Below are positions 55,201-63,782 of a stretch of 64,000 nt of DNA, in pieces; position 1 is the first letter of the stretch; the number at the start of each line of letters is the position of its first letter. Origin of the DNA: JAAYUD01 sp041907665 (GTDB lineage Bacteria > Bacteroidota > Bacteroidia > Bacteroidales > Bacteroidaceae). A program made the translations under genes and the position numbers. The DNA is taken from contig JAYRGW010000013.1 of NCBI GenBank assembly GCA_041907665.1, forward strand, positions 7,728 to 71,727, written 5' to 3'. The notes under the pieces are model-generated. The model searched no databases, was not told where the DNA came from, and saw only the letters and a list, made by a program, of their open reading frames with translations.

Positions 55201-56645
55201 TGTGCCATTGGGCGAAACATCTTTCCTTCAATACCTGCTAAGGTCATGATGGGTATGTATACAATAAGGATGATGATTTGTCCAAAAGTCGCAGAACTCA
55301 TCATTCGTTTGGCCGATTGGAATACTGTTTCGTCCATTTGCAATTGACTAATGCGGGAAGTCCCGGTATTTGTCTTTAGCCGTTCTGATATATGAGCTAC
55401 CGCATTTTCGACTATAATGACGGCTCCATCCACTATTAACCCAAAGTCAATAGCTCCTAAACTCATCAGATTGCCTGAAATGCCAAATAAACTCATCATC
55501 GATACTGCGAATAGCATAGCAAGTGGTATAACGGATGCTACAATTAATCCGGCCCTCATATTGCCTAAAAAAAGGACTAATATAAAAATAACGATAAGAG
55601 CTCCTTCAATAAGATTTCGAGAAACAGTACCTATTGTACGGTTTACTAAGTCAGAACGGTTGAGGAATGGTTGAATAGTGACACCTTCAGGCAGTGACTT
55701 TTGAATGATCTTCATCCGATTCTCAACATTCTTAATTACTTCTTTAGCGTTTGCATTTTTCAGCATCATAACAACACCGCCTACAGCTTCATCTTTGTCT
55801 ACGATAAAAGCACCGTAACGGGTTGCATTGCCGTAACGTACATCAGCCAAGTCTTTGATAAGTATCGGCATCCCCGAACTATTGTTTTGTACGACTATGT
55901 TTCCAATGTCGTCGAGTGACTTCACCAAGCCTATGCCTCGAATGAAATAGGCTGCATGGCTCTTTTCTATATATGCGCTTCCTGTATTCTCATTGTTGCG
56001 TTCCAGCGCTTTGAATATATCGTCAAGCGAGAGTCCCAAACTCTTCATTCGTTCAGGATTGACGGCGATTTCGTATTGCTTGACGAAGCCTCCATAACTG
56101 TTTATGTCGGCTACACCTGGTGTACCTAACATTTCGCGCCGTATAGTCCAATCTTGAAGTGTACGTAAATCCATTGCACTATATTTACTTTCGTATCCTT
56201 TGGAAACAGCAAGACGATATTGGTATATCTCTCCAAGTCCTGTACTGATAGGCGCTAATGAGGTTTGACAGATACCTTTTGGTATATTTTCTTCGGCTTC
56301 TTTGAGCTGTTCGCTGATTTGCTGCCTGGCCCAGTAAATGTCTACTTTATCTTTGAATACAACGGTTATGACCGATAAACCCAAACGCGAAATAGATCGT
56401 AACTCAATAATGTTTGGAATATTGGCAACGGCTACTTCAATGGGTGCAGTTATAGAACTTTCTACTTCTTGTACCGCCAACGAAGGGGCTAAAGAAATAA
56501 TTTGTACCTGATTGTTGGTAATGTCTGGGGTTACATCCATTGGCAATCGCGCTACCGAATAGATACCGCAGGCAACCAATGCGATGATGAACAAACCCAC
56601 GATGAATTTGTTCTTTATGGAAAAATGAATGATTCGTTCTATCAT
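52266..56645 (-). CDS. CzcA-type heavy-metal RND pump fused to a TolC-like outer-membrane factor
   Basis: In this 1459-residue fusion, residues 1 to about 1040 are a heavy-metal RND transporter with twelve membrane segments. The fourth carries Asp400 and Asp406-Gly-Ala...Glu413-Asn414 (DFGLIVDGAVIIVEN), the divalent-cation (CzcA/HME1-like) pattern rather than that of monovalent CusA. After YMYFSTFSFKKV, a hydrophobic stretch ending GRISA looks like an internal signal sequence. A TolC/CzcC-like channel domain follows (IQLHDVIQLALDSN; TNTGYGKL-type strands; REGEISYAEYIINVSRALD). The chain may be cut to free the channel part. Upstream is a small Cys/His-rich protein, downstream the adaptor. It exports Zn, Co, Cd or Ni by inference. 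Confidence 0.9.
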   Translation of the reverse strand: MIERIIHFSIKNKFIVGLFIIALVACGIYSVARLPMDVTPDITNNQVQIISLAPSLAVQEVESSITAPIEVAVANIPNIIELRSISRLGLSVITVVFKDKVDIYWARQQISEQLKEAEENIPKGICQTSLAPISTGLGEIYQYRLAVSKGYESKYSAMDLRTLQDWTIRREMLGTPGVADINSYGGFVKQYEIAVNPERMKSLGLSLDDIFKALERNNENTGSAYIEKSHAAYFIRGIGLVKSLDDIGNIVVQNNSSGMPILIKDLADVRYGNATRYGAFIVDKDEAVGGVVMMLKNANAKEVIKNVENRMKIIQKSLPEGVTIQPFLNRSDLVNRTIGTVSRNLIEGALIVIFILVLFLGNMRAGLIVASVIPLAMLFAVSMMSLFGISGNLMSLGAIDFGLIVDGAVIIVENAVAHISERLKTNTGTSRISQLQMDETVFQSAKRMMSSATFGQIIILIVYIPIMTLAGIEGKMFRPMAQVVTFALIGAAILSLTYVPMMSALCLKKTESHKSKISANLMKGINKGFNPIILYALRHKLSVTLTAVALFIGSLILFGRFGGEFVPQLEEGDLAAGVVTLQGGSLSNTIDEVKKANSILLKFPEVKHVVCKVGAGEIPTDPTPLETGDYIITLKDKSQWTTAHTREELIEKMEEALQPIAGVQFEFQQPIQMRQNELISGSKQDIAVKIFGDDLVTLTDKANEVKRLIQNIQGIEDINIEKVTGLEQIEINYNRERLAQYGLSVNDVSEVLRTAFAGSQAGIVYDGEKRFGLVVRLAKDYRSNLDDIRNLTIPLPRGGQLPIEQVASVAIKEGPAQISRENTRRRITIGFNVRNNDVESVINEVQNRIDSKVKMPTGYYVSYGGQFQNLQEAKSRLGIAVPIALILIFILLYFAFRSVKEALLIYTAVPMSVIGGILALWIRGMNFSISAGIGFIALFGIAVLNGIVLISEFNQLEKGGMKDIRQRVLTGLKTRLRPVLITASAASLGFFPMAISTSAGAEVQKPLATVVIGGLISATLLTLIVLPIFYMYFSTFSFKKVFRSRSPKVLTILLFVLGISAGRISAQQRIQLHDVIQLALDSNYAVRSQLYNVQMNKTLKGSSFDLPKTEFTTGYGKLNSYTNDNSIGVSQSFAFPTVYANRYKLAEANVKDSQWSLENTKLEIATQAKRLYWQLVFLRSRQQLLTYQDSLYSELLKTAEARAKTGESKQLETMSAKSQYLEAHNRLAQIESDIQICVRRLQTLLNCKQSILPADDILKQLSFNTATYDNSAISNNPLTGQARQRIETSRMEKKLEKSMMLPDLSIGLSSMTIRGEQNVNGTSRYFGSGYRFNSIQIGVSLPLFYSSFKSKIKAAKLREQIAITEHAGISNNLSSEYHSLLSEYGKQQANINFYEKQAVPEAELIIRQAIQSYREGEISYAEYIINVSRALDIKQNYIDALNNNNQTVISLESITGQIF

Positions 56646-56783
56646 TTTATTATAATGAAATAAGATAATTGAATAATGGATTGATCACGTAGATAGCCAC
56701 ATTAGCTCTAAGTTCCATTGTCTCTATTCGGAGAGTATGGAATATATCACTTTTCTACTTACGTTCTAGAATGATAAATTATC

Positions 56784-57101
56784 TTATCTTTTTGGAGGCT
56801 GCCAAATGGGGCGATTCGAAATGGAGGTAATATCTGCCAAATAGGGGGATATATAAATGCGTATCACTTGAAAAGTGATGCTATTGTATTTAAATGATTT
56901 TATCTTAGAAATGGCCGAAGCACAGCAGTTGCAGATGCACAGTGGAGAACAACAGTCCTGGTCGGAATGGTTATCATTTTCTCCCGATTGAGAAATAGAA
57001 CTATGACTTTGATAATGGTCGTCTACGCATATAGCATCTCTGCACGGTATTGCCGCGAGGAAAATGATATAAAAACTTAATAAATAGACAACCGGTCTCA
57101 T
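56784..57101 (-). CDS. small Cys/His-rich exported protein (DUF6660-like) of the metal-efflux operon
   Basis: The 105-residue protein has a signal peptide (MRPVVYLLSFYIIFLAAIPC), then a His/Asp/Ser-rich stretch (DDHYQSHSSISQSGENDNHS) and a cysteine cluster (DCCSPLCICNCC), followed by a hydrophobic tail. Proteins of this layout precede CzcA/CusA genes in Bacteroidetes and are likely periplasmic metal-binding factors. The frame extends 23 codons upstream to 57170, beyond the predicted start of transcription, so ATG 57101 is chosen. It is the first gene of the operon, 138 bp before the pump gene. Confidence 0.75.
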   Translation of the reverse strand: MRPVVYLLSFYIIFLAAIPCRDAICVDDHYQSHSSISQSGENDNHSDQDCCSPLCICNCCASAISKIKSFKYNSITFQVIRIYISPYLADITSISNRPIWQPPKR

Positions 57102-57136
57102 TGTTTTATACAAGTGCTTTTTATTTTTTCTTTGTA

Positions 57137-57167
57137 CAAAGATAGATAAAAAAGTAAATACTTCAAA
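57137..57167 (-). promoter_or_regulatory. promoter of the metal-efflux operon
   Basis: On the minus strand TTTG (57164-57167), a 19-nt spacer and TATCTTTG (57137-57144) match the Bacteroidetes -33/-7 pair closely. Transcription would begin near 57130, excluding the ATG at 57170. GTACAAAG follows the -7 directly and could be part of an operator. Confidence 0.65.
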
Positions 57168-57206
57168 CAATATTGAAATATAATGGTTTGAAGGTTTAGT
57201 AAAAAA

Positions 57207-57245
57207 TATGTTTTGGCTCCTTTTTTATAAAGAAACCAAAACATA
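57207..57245 (-). terminator. intrinsic terminator of the GH5 gene
   Basis: TATGTTTTGG (57207-57216) pairs with CCAAAACATA (57236-57245). On the minus strand the stem is followed by a run of six T (57201-57206), 15 bp after the GH5 stop. Confidence 0.7.
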
Positions 57246-57260
57246 CGTTCGCGTTGAAGT

Positions 57261-58538
57261 CTAGTTAAGACGTTTGGATGCGTCTCGAATAATGTCTAGT
57301 GTACTTTTATCTGAAGAAAAGACTGAGTTGAGGCCCTGCTCTTCTTGTGCCGGATCTCCACAGTAATCGTCACCCCATTGCCAGAATATATGTTTCGGTT
57401 GAGCAAATCCGCCCCATCCCCAAAAATTGCAGCCTGCAAAATTATCTCTTTGCTTTTTGCTTGTGATGAGCATGTCGTAGATAAATTTGTAATATTCATC
57501 TCGTGCTACGGTTGTAGATTGCTTAGAGAAACTAAAACCATCGCGAGGATATCCATACTCTTCCATTACAACGGGTTTATGGAGTTGCCTGGCAACAAGA
57601 ATATGTTCTTCTACATATTTTTTCGTGTTTTTTTCTGCTAATTGAAGGCTTGATTGTAATGTTGTTTTATTCACCCAACTCCAATTGTATGGCCATAGAT
57701 GCATTGTCAGATAATCTATATTAGGATCGGCGTGAATATCGATGAATAATTGCATATCGTTTTCGCATCCCCATGAACCTTCGCTGCCTGTTGTTACGAG
57801 ATGATTTTTATCAATCGATTTGATGAGTGATGAAACACTTCTTAACCATACTTTAAATGGTTGTTTCCCTTCCTCAGAGAAACATCTTGGTTCGTTGGAT
57901 ATCTGCCAAGACATGATCGTGGGATCGTCCACATATTTTAATTTTGAATAGCGGTTTGTCCGATTTAAGATAAATACAACATGTTTATTAAACAATGCTT
58001 TGGCTGAATCGTTAAAGACATATTGTTTTACGTAGTTCATGTAAGCAGGCCATCCGTCTTTGGCAGGAACAGGTGGCGTTTCATGTTTTACCCATGCTAA
58101 ATATTGTGAATAACCACCTGTCCATTCCCACGCATTATTTAGATATAGCACAGCTTTCATTTTGCGCTTTCTCATTTGGACTAATAAATAATCTAGTCCA
58201 TCAAGAATAGTATCGTTATATACGCCCGGTTCTGTCTGTAGAGTGGGCTTTATTCTTGTGAGGACATCATTATTACCGTCTGCTCCTATAGCGATGCGTA
58301 GATTGTTAAGGCCTAGCGCGTGTAGTGTATCTAATTCTTTATTAAGGCGTGCTCTATTGCCTCCTCGTCCTTTTGATCCTAGTATAGGACCATACCAGAA
58401 GTTGGTACCTACATAATAGTATGTTTTACCGTTGAGAATGAAATTGCCGCTTTTTGATGTTTTGACAAATTCGGACTGAGCTATAGCGCTACAGCCGATA
58501 AATAGTGATACGACTAAAGATATAAAATATTTTATCAT
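57261..58538 (-). CDS. GH5-family glycoside hydrolase, probably endo-beta-mannanase type
   Basis: This 425-residue exported retaining hydrolase of family GH5 resembles subfamily 7 mannanases. It has a signal peptide (MIKYFISLVVSLFIGCSAIA), then FVKTSKSGNFILNGKTYYYV continuing GTNFWYG, the acid/base Glu in MSWQISNEPR and the nucleophile Glu in PVVMEEYGYPRDG. LTMHLWPYNWSW and GWGGFAQP line the cleft. The frame opens 24 codons earlier (58610); the start at 58538 exposes the signal peptide, and a -7 box lies at 58565. No SusCD pair is next to it. Mannan as substrate is likely, not certain. Confidence 0.88.
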   Translation of the reverse strand: MIKYFISLVVSLFIGCSAIAQSEFVKTSKSGNFILNGKTYYYVGTNFWYGPILGSKGRGGNRARLNKELDTLHALGLNNLRIAIGADGNNDVLTRIKPTLQTEPGVYNDTILDGLDYLLVQMRKRKMKAVLYLNNAWEWTGGYSQYLAWVKHETPPVPAKDGWPAYMNYVKQYVFNDSAKALFNKHVVFILNRTNRYSKLKYVDDPTIMSWQISNEPRCFSEEGKQPFKVWLRSVSSLIKSIDKNHLVTTGSEGSWGCENDMQLFIDIHADPNIDYLTMHLWPYNWSWVNKTTLQSSLQLAEKNTKKYVEEHILVARQLHKPVVMEEYGYPRDGFSFSKQSTTVARDEYYKFIYDMLITSKKQRDNFAGCNFWGWGGFAQPKHIFWQWGDDYCGDPAQEEQGLNSVFSSDKSTLDIIRDASKRLN

Positions 58539-58564
58539 CTTGTGGATTCTATTATTGTAGGTCA

Positions 58565-58572
58565 CAAAGATA
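58565..58572 (-). promoter_or_regulatory. -7 box for the GH5 gene
   Basis: The minus strand reads TATCTTTG, 27 bp upstream of the chosen ATG at 58538. The upstream ATG at 58610 lies before it and is unlikely to be used. Confidence 0.45.
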
Positions 58573-58751
58573 CTTCTATTGAATCTTAAAACATGGGCTT
58601 TTAGTAGCAAAAAGTGATACTTTGCTATTTATGCAATGAAATTTTCCTATTACTTTTTTAAAAAAGGTATGAATATCTTATTTAAAATATCTAATTTTAC
58701 AGCCTGAAAATACTATTGAATGAATTAAATATTAAGATAAGTAGGAAGATT

Positions 58752-59804
58752 ATGAAAATATCGTCTTATATAAGTAAGTCAGGTTTTTTGACCTTTGCGT
58801 TGTTGATGATTGTCAGCTTGTCCGGCTGTAAAAGGTTGATCGCTAAAATTGATAAAGCCGAAACAACAGTCTATGCCTCCGGCTATACAACAGGTTCTCA
58901 AGGTAAACAAGTTGCTACTTATTGGAAAGATGACAAAGAAACAAAACTTACCACAGGGGCAGGTGATGCTGTGGCTCAGTCTATCTTTGTAGCGGGAAAC
59001 GATATTTATGCGGTAGGGTATGATGAATGTACGAATGGCAATAAGGCGGCTTGTAAATGGCTGAACGGTCATATCTTAGCACTTACTGATGGCTCGACTA
59101 ATGCTGTCGCCAATAAAGTGTTGATACAAAATAAAGTAGTGTATATAGCTGGCAGTTTTTTCAATGCTAATAGCAGAAACGTTGCGGCTTATTGGGCGGA
59201 TAAGATAGAGACAACGCTTAGCGATGGTCTTACTCAGGCTTCGGCGTATGATATAGCTATTGGTGGACGAGAAATTTATGCTGCCGGTTTTATTGTGAAG
59301 AATGGTGGAGGTAAAAAAGTTGCAACGTTGTGGCACAATGGAGTGCCTACTCCGCTTGTTGATTGGCATAAGGAATCTGAGGCAATGGGATTGGCGCCCG
59401 ATGGAGGTAATATTTATGTAGTAGGATATGTGAAAAACAAATCGGGACATCAAGTCGCTACTTTGTGGAAAAATGAATTAGCTCAAGATTTAAGCGATGG
59501 TACCACCGATGCGGTTGCTAATGCTATTGTTATATATAAGTCAAAAACGTATGTAGTAGGTACTACTGTTTCTGCATCCGGGCATAAGGTTGCTACTCTA
59601 TGGAAAAATGGCAGCAAACAGGTTTTGAGTGATGAGGCTGCTGATGCAGAAGCTTTTGCGATCTTTATAAAGGATGGCGATATCTATGTAGCTGGTTATC
59701 AAAAAGCTGAAGATGGTTCTGAAATTGCTACTTATTGGCTCAATGGCAAAGCCCATTCCTTAAGTAGTGCAGGTTCCAGGGCTTATTCTGTCTTTGTTAA
59801 ATAG
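58752..59804 (+). CDS. seven-repeat beta-propeller-like lipoprotein
   Basis: The 350-residue lipoprotein has a signal ending VSLSGC (Cys26), followed by seven repeats of about 45 residues. Each starts with a strand such as IYVAGY or TYVVGT, then a polar loop, ATLWKNG or ATYWLNG, then LSDG..DA.A and a strand before the next repeat. Seven equal repeats strongly suggest a closed seven-bladed propeller on the cell surface or outer-membrane inner leaflet. The family is not recognised and no catalytic residues stand out, so a binding role is more likely. The frame opens 12 codons earlier (58716). The tsaC-like gene follows 14 bp downstream, possibly co-transcribed. Confidence 0.7.
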   Translation: MKISSYISKSGFLTFALLMIVSLSGCKRLIAKIDKAETTVYASGYTTGSQGKQVATYWKDDKETKLTTGAGDAVAQSIFVAGNDIYAVGYDECTNGNKAACKWLNGHILALTDGSTNAVANKVLIQNKVVYIAGSFFNANSRNVAAYWADKIETTLSDGLTQASAYDIAIGGREIYAAGFIVKNGGGKKVATLWHNGVPTPLVDWHKESEAMGLAPDGGNIYVVGYVKNKSGHQVATLWKNELAQDLSDGTTDAVANAIVIYKSKTYVVGTTVSASGHKVATLWKNGSKQVLSDEAADAEAFAIFIKDGDIYVAGYQKAEDGSEIATYWLNGKAHSLSSAGSRAYSVFVK

Positions 59805-59818
59805 AAGGGATTAAATCT

Positions 59819-60430
59819 ATGATACTGAAGTTATACGATAAAGATAATGATTTTGGGGTGCTTCAGCATATTGTGGATGTGCTTAATGAGGGTAAATTAA
59901 TTATTTTCCCTACTGATACCTTATATGCTATCGGTTGCCATGCTCTAAAAGAACGTTCTATCGAGACAATTTGTCGATTGAAAGGCATTGATCCTCGTAA
60001 ACAGCGTTTATCTATTATTTGTTATGATCTCAGCACCATTAGTGAATATGCTAAAGTTGATAATCATATTTTCAAATTAATGAAACGCAATTTACCTGGC
60101 CCATTTACTTTTGTGCTGAATGCTAACAATCGTCTTCCGAAGATATTTCGTAATAGGAAAGAGGTTGGAATTAGAATGCCCGATAATCCTATTATAAGTG
60201 AGATCGCCCGATTATTGGAGGTTCCCATATTGACAGCCTCATTGCCATTTGCAGAAAGTGAAGAAAAAGAATATACTACTGATCCAGAATTGATAGATGA
60301 AAAATTCGGTAAGATAGTAAATCTTACAATTGATGGTGGAATAGGAGGGACTGAGCCGTCTACCATTGTAAATTGTACCTCGGGTGAACCAGAAATTGCA
60401 CGTCAAGGAAAGGGCGTTTTAATCGAATAA
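59819..60430 (+). CDS. L-threonylcarbamoyladenylate synthase (YrdC/Sua5 domain)
   Basis: The 203-residue protein makes threonylcarbamoyl-AMP from Thr, bicarbonate and ATP for the t6A37 modification of tRNA. Family blocks are present: GKLIIFPTDTLYAIGCHA (substrate pocket), RLKGIDPRKQRLSIIC, LPGPFTFVLNA, VGIRMPDNP and STIVNCT near the end. The PTDT and KR-type residues for ATP and HCO3 binding are retained. The length fits the short TsaC/YciO type without the Sua5 domain. It lies between the propeller lipoprotein and ruvA (36 bp). Confidence 0.88.
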   Translation: MILKLYDKDNDFGVLQHIVDVLNEGKLIIFPTDTLYAIGCHALKERSIETICRLKGIDPRKQRLSIICYDLSTISEYAKVDNHIFKLMKRNLPGPFTFVLNANNRLPKIFRNRKEVGIRMPDNPIISEIARLLEVPILTASLPFAESEEKEYTTDPELIDEKFGKIVNLTIDGGIGGTEPSTIVNCTSGEPEIARQGKGVLIE

Positions 60431-60466
60431 AATAGATGTAGTACGGTTTATAAATGAATCATTGTT

Positions 60467-61060
60467 ATGTTGGAATATATTAAAGGAGAAATTGCAGATA
60501 TAACTCCTGCAACGGTTGTTATAGATTGCAATGGAGTAGGCTATCTAGCCAATATATCACTCAATACTTATTCTGCTATTCAAGGTAAGAAGGAAGTTAA
60601 ACTTTATCTTTTCGAATCGATACGCGAAGATGCTTATGTGCTTTTTGGTTTTTCTAGCAAAAAGGAACGTTCTCTTTTTACTTTACTTATCTCTGTTTCG
60701 GGGATAGGAGGCAATACTGCTCGAATGATACTTTCTGCAATGACTTCTGATGAATTGATTGGCGTTATTGCCGGTGAGAATATTGCTTTATTGAAATCGG
60801 TGAAAGGTATTGGAATGAAGACCGCCCAACGTGTTATTGTCGAATTGAAAGATAAAATAAGTAATGCTGATTTTGCTTCGGCTGTCGGAATTGTTTCTGC
60901 TGCATCGGTAAACAAAGAAGTCATGAGCGAGGCTGTGTCGGCATTGAACATGTTAGGCTTTGCTAATGCTCCTTCGCAGAAAATTGTAACTCAATTGTTG
61001 AAGAATAATCCTGACGCCCCTGTTGAGAAGATTATTAAAGATGCTCTAAAGATGCTTTGA
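60467..61060 (+). CDS. ruvA: Holliday junction branch-migration subunit RuvA
   Basis: RuvA, of 197 residues, forms the tetramer that holds Holliday junctions for the RuvB motor. It has an N-terminal OB-fold (MLEYIKGEIADITPATVVID), two helix-hairpin-helix motifs (LISVSGIGGNTARMILSAM; LKSVKGIGMKTAQRVIVELK) and a C-terminal domain III that contacts RuvB (VSEAVSALNMLGFA-like). The length and all domains are normal. It follows the TsaC-like gene by 36 bp and probably shares its transcript. Confidence 0.95.
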   Translation: MLEYIKGEIADITPATVVIDCNGVGYLANISLNTYSAIQGKKEVKLYLFESIREDAYVLFGFSSKKERSLFTLLISVSGIGGNTARMILSAMTSDELIGVIAGENIALLKSVKGIGMKTAQRVIVELKDKISNADFASAVGIVSAASVNKEVMSEAVSALNMLGFANAPSQKIVTQLLKNNPDAPVEKIIKDALKML

Positions 61061-61197
61061 TTTATATTCCAATTTAATATTCCTCCTTTTTATAGGACCT
61101 CTCGTGCCCTTGTGCAAATGTCTCTGTCTGTTTAACTTGTTGTTTATAATGTAAATAGATAAAGCGATGATGGCATGAAAATAAAAGTGTGAATCTG

Positions 61198-61226
61198 TTG
61201 AAAAGTAAAAAAATATCATATCTTTG
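61198..61226 (+). promoter_or_regulatory. promoter for the LruC-domain gene
   Basis: TTG (61198-61200), an 18-nt spacer and TATCTTTG (61219-61226) fit the Bacteroidetes promoter. The leader to ATG 61267 is about 35 nt. Confidence 0.55.
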
Positions 61227-61266
61227 CGGCGATAAATAGGGGAAAATATAAAAAAGATCAATTAGT

Positions 61267-63615
61267 ATGAAACATTTAATTAGTCGTATAATTTGGGGCG
61301 CTTACCTATTCGCGGGTATTGGAACTGTGACTTCTTGTACTAACAAAGATTTGTTTGACCAAGATGCATGGAATGCGGAAATGAAATCTACATTTCCTGT
61401 CTCAAATATTGCTACAGATTGGCAATCTGTAGGTTCTGCAACTGCTAGCGTTTCTGTAAACAAGGATGCCGGAAGCAGTTATATTGTTAAACTGTATGAT
61501 TCTGATCCTTTAGCGGGATCGGCAAACCTTTTGGCTAAGGGCACGGTGACTACAGGGTCAACTTTTAATACAACTTTTGACTATGCTTTGGCGGATAGCA
61601 CCATTTATGTAGCTTGTGTTGATGCTAGTAATAGAAGAGAAGTAATTCCTGTTCATCATGTTACTAAAGGAAGCTCTTTTAATGTGACGTTTGGCAATAC
61701 CACTTCAAGTAAGGCTGTTTCTCGTGCAGTAACTTCAAGAGCTTCTGTGACAATTACAGATCCTGATGCAGCAAAAGTTTTAACAACTTATTCAGAATCA
61801 GAGATTACTAGTATGATTCAGAATGCTACGGATATAACTCAGGTTCCAGGTAATGATATTGCTAATAATGGAACGAATCCTTATAATTATTATAAAATTA
61901 CGGGTAATTATAATAGAAACTTTGATGCAGGTAAGCCTAAAGCGGGTACAAAAGTAATTGTAACAGGAACTTGGACCCCTAGTTGGATGCAGATTCTGGA
62001 CCCTATTGAGATTATTGTTGCCAAAGGCGGTAAGATTATTTTAAATAGTACTCTCACCTCTAATACAGGTAAAGGAGCGTATGCTTTTACCGTAATGCCT
62101 GGAGGTGAAATTTCTGGTAATCAACAACTTTATAATAATAATGGTGGTTGGCTTTTTAATGCGGGAAGTATCAATGTTGGTTACATTAATTGGGCATCAG
62201 GGGGACGGATTTTTAACGCTGCGACAGGTTCGATAACGACAACTTCTTCTGATGATAATAATGGTGGTTTAAGTTTAAATACTGCTACGGACTTTGTTAA
62301 TTATGGAGCGTTGAATGTAGCTAGTAGCATTAATTCACCTTCTGGGGGTTATATTATAAATGGAAATAGTGGAACGATGTACGCCAAAAGTCTTAATTTA
62401 AATACAGGAGGAACGTTGATTAATCACGGCTCTAACTGTAGATTTGGCAATGATGTAAGTAGTAGTGGTACTGTTAACTATCAAACCGATTGCAAGCTAA
62501 CTTTTGATGGAACGTTCAATCCTCATACTCTTATTATTGGTGACAATGCTTCTGTGGATTGTGGCTCATTAACGATGCATGCGGCTACTGTAACAATGGG
62601 GCAAGCTTCTATTCTAAAGGCTACTTCATCTCATTTCCAATCATTTGCGGTAAATGGTCCTACGTCGGGCAATGCTGCTATTGTTGTGTGCGGAAATATT
62701 ATTGATGGATATGGTCCTTCCAATGCATTCAATAATCTTGTATATGCAGATTATTCATCTGCTCCAAAAAGTGATGGTTGGTGGAATCAAACCGTATTTG
62801 CAACGGGTGGAGCTATATTGGTCGGAAATGGTGAAGCTTTTGAAACAATTCCTTCTGGAGATTGTACAGTTGGCTATATTTCTAATAAAGGACCTGTTGT
62901 CGTTGATAATAATTTCTGCACAACATATTGTTTCGAAGATAATTATCCGAATGCCGGTGATTACGATTTTAATGATGTAGTATTTGATGTTACAAGGACT
63001 ATAAATAGTAATGTTGTTACTTTAGCTGTTAAATTGAGAGCTGTAGGTGCTTCTAAGCAATTGGGGGCTGGTATCAGATTGTCTGGAATTACATCTGGAA
63101 TAACGTCTGTTTCTCTTGATAATGGTTTTGGCAATGCTTCTACGGGATATCAACAGGGTTTAAATAGTAGTGGTATTGTTATTCCGCTATTTACAGATGC
63201 TCATAAGGTCTTGACTGGTAGTACCAATAGAGTATTTGTTAATACGAAAAAGTCTGGTAATGATGCTGTTAACGTAGATCCTAAAACATTAACCATAACG
63301 ATTACTTGTGAGTCTGCCGACGCGGCAAATAAAATTACTTCTGCTACTGTAGATCCTTATATTATAAATGGTTCTTATGAAGTACATACATATATGTGGA
63401 GAAACAGTGCCGCTCTCGGAAAAGTTGCTGATAAAGTTGAAACAGGCAAATACGTATGGGCTATCGGTGTTCCCAAATCAGCTATTACTGGAATTTTTAA
63501 GTATCCATTAGAATATGTGCCGATTACTGATGTTTATTCTAAGTTTGCTTCTTGGGCTCAGCATGCTGATAATACTGTTTGGTATGATACCTTTGATAGT
63601 TCTAAACTTTATTAA
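61267..63615 (+). CDS. LruC-domain surface lipoprotein
   Basis: The 782-residue lipoprotein has a signal ending in VTSC (Cys24). A fibronectin-like N-terminal part (SVNKDAGSSYIVKLYDSDPL) precedes a long Asn/Gly/Ser/Thr-rich region of repeated short strands (about 220-470; GGWLFNAGSINVGYI, GGTLINHGSN), which reads like a right-handed parallel beta-helix. The C-terminal LruC domain follows, with CFEDNYPNAGDYDFNDVVFD (about 555-575), an Asp/Asn-rich probable calcium-binding block. Such proteins are surface-exposed in gut Bacteroidales; the ligand is unknown. It is a single gene with its own promoter and terminator. Confidence 0.85.
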   Translation: MKHLISRIIWGAYLFAGIGTVTSCTNKDLFDQDAWNAEMKSTFPVSNIATDWQSVGSATASVSVNKDAGSSYIVKLYDSDPLAGSANLLAKGTVTTGSTFNTTFDYALADSTIYVACVDASNRREVIPVHHVTKGSSFNVTFGNTTSSKAVSRAVTSRASVTITDPDAAKVLTTYSESEITSMIQNATDITQVPGNDIANNGTNPYNYYKITGNYNRNFDAGKPKAGTKVIVTGTWTPSWMQILDPIEIIVAKGGKIILNSTLTSNTGKGAYAFTVMPGGEISGNQQLYNNNGGWLFNAGSINVGYINWASGGRIFNAATGSITTTSSDDNNGGLSLNTATDFVNYGALNVASSINSPSGGYIINGNSGTMYAKSLNLNTGGTLINHGSNCRFGNDVSSSGTVNYQTDCKLTFDGTFNPHTLIIGDNASVDCGSLTMHAATVTMGQASILKATSSHFQSFAVNGPTSGNAAIVVCGNIIDGYGPSNAFNNLVYADYSSAPKSDGWWNQTVFATGGAILVGNGEAFETIPSGDCTVGYISNKGPVVVDNNFCTTYCFEDNYPNAGDYDFNDVVFDVTRTINSNVVTLAVKLRAVGASKQLGAGIRLSGITSGITSVSLDNGFGNASTGYQQGLNSSGIVIPLFTDAHKVLTGSTNRVFVNTKKSGNDAVNVDPKTLTITITCESADAANKITSATVDPYIINGSYEVHTYMWRNSAALGKVADKVETGKYVWAIGVPKSAITGIFKYPLEYVPITDVYSKFASWAQHADNTVWYDTFDSSKLY

Positions 63616-63656
63616 TTTCTGGATAGAAGAAAGAATATAAATAGAATATTATGTGG

Positions 63657-63690
63657 AAGCCGAATTGTATTATTGCATATTCGGCTTTTT
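63657..63690 (+). terminator. intrinsic terminator after the LruC gene
   Basis: AAGCCGAAT (63657-63665) pairs with ATTCGGCTT (63679-63687), followed by TTTTTC. It lies 41 bp after the stop codon. Confidence 0.8.
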
Positions 63691-63782
63691 CTTTTATTAC
63701 CGAATTTACTTATAGGAGGTTAGTAATTATTCTGCCGTTTTTGATAATTCTTATTAAGAAGCAACACATGCTATTATCACAC

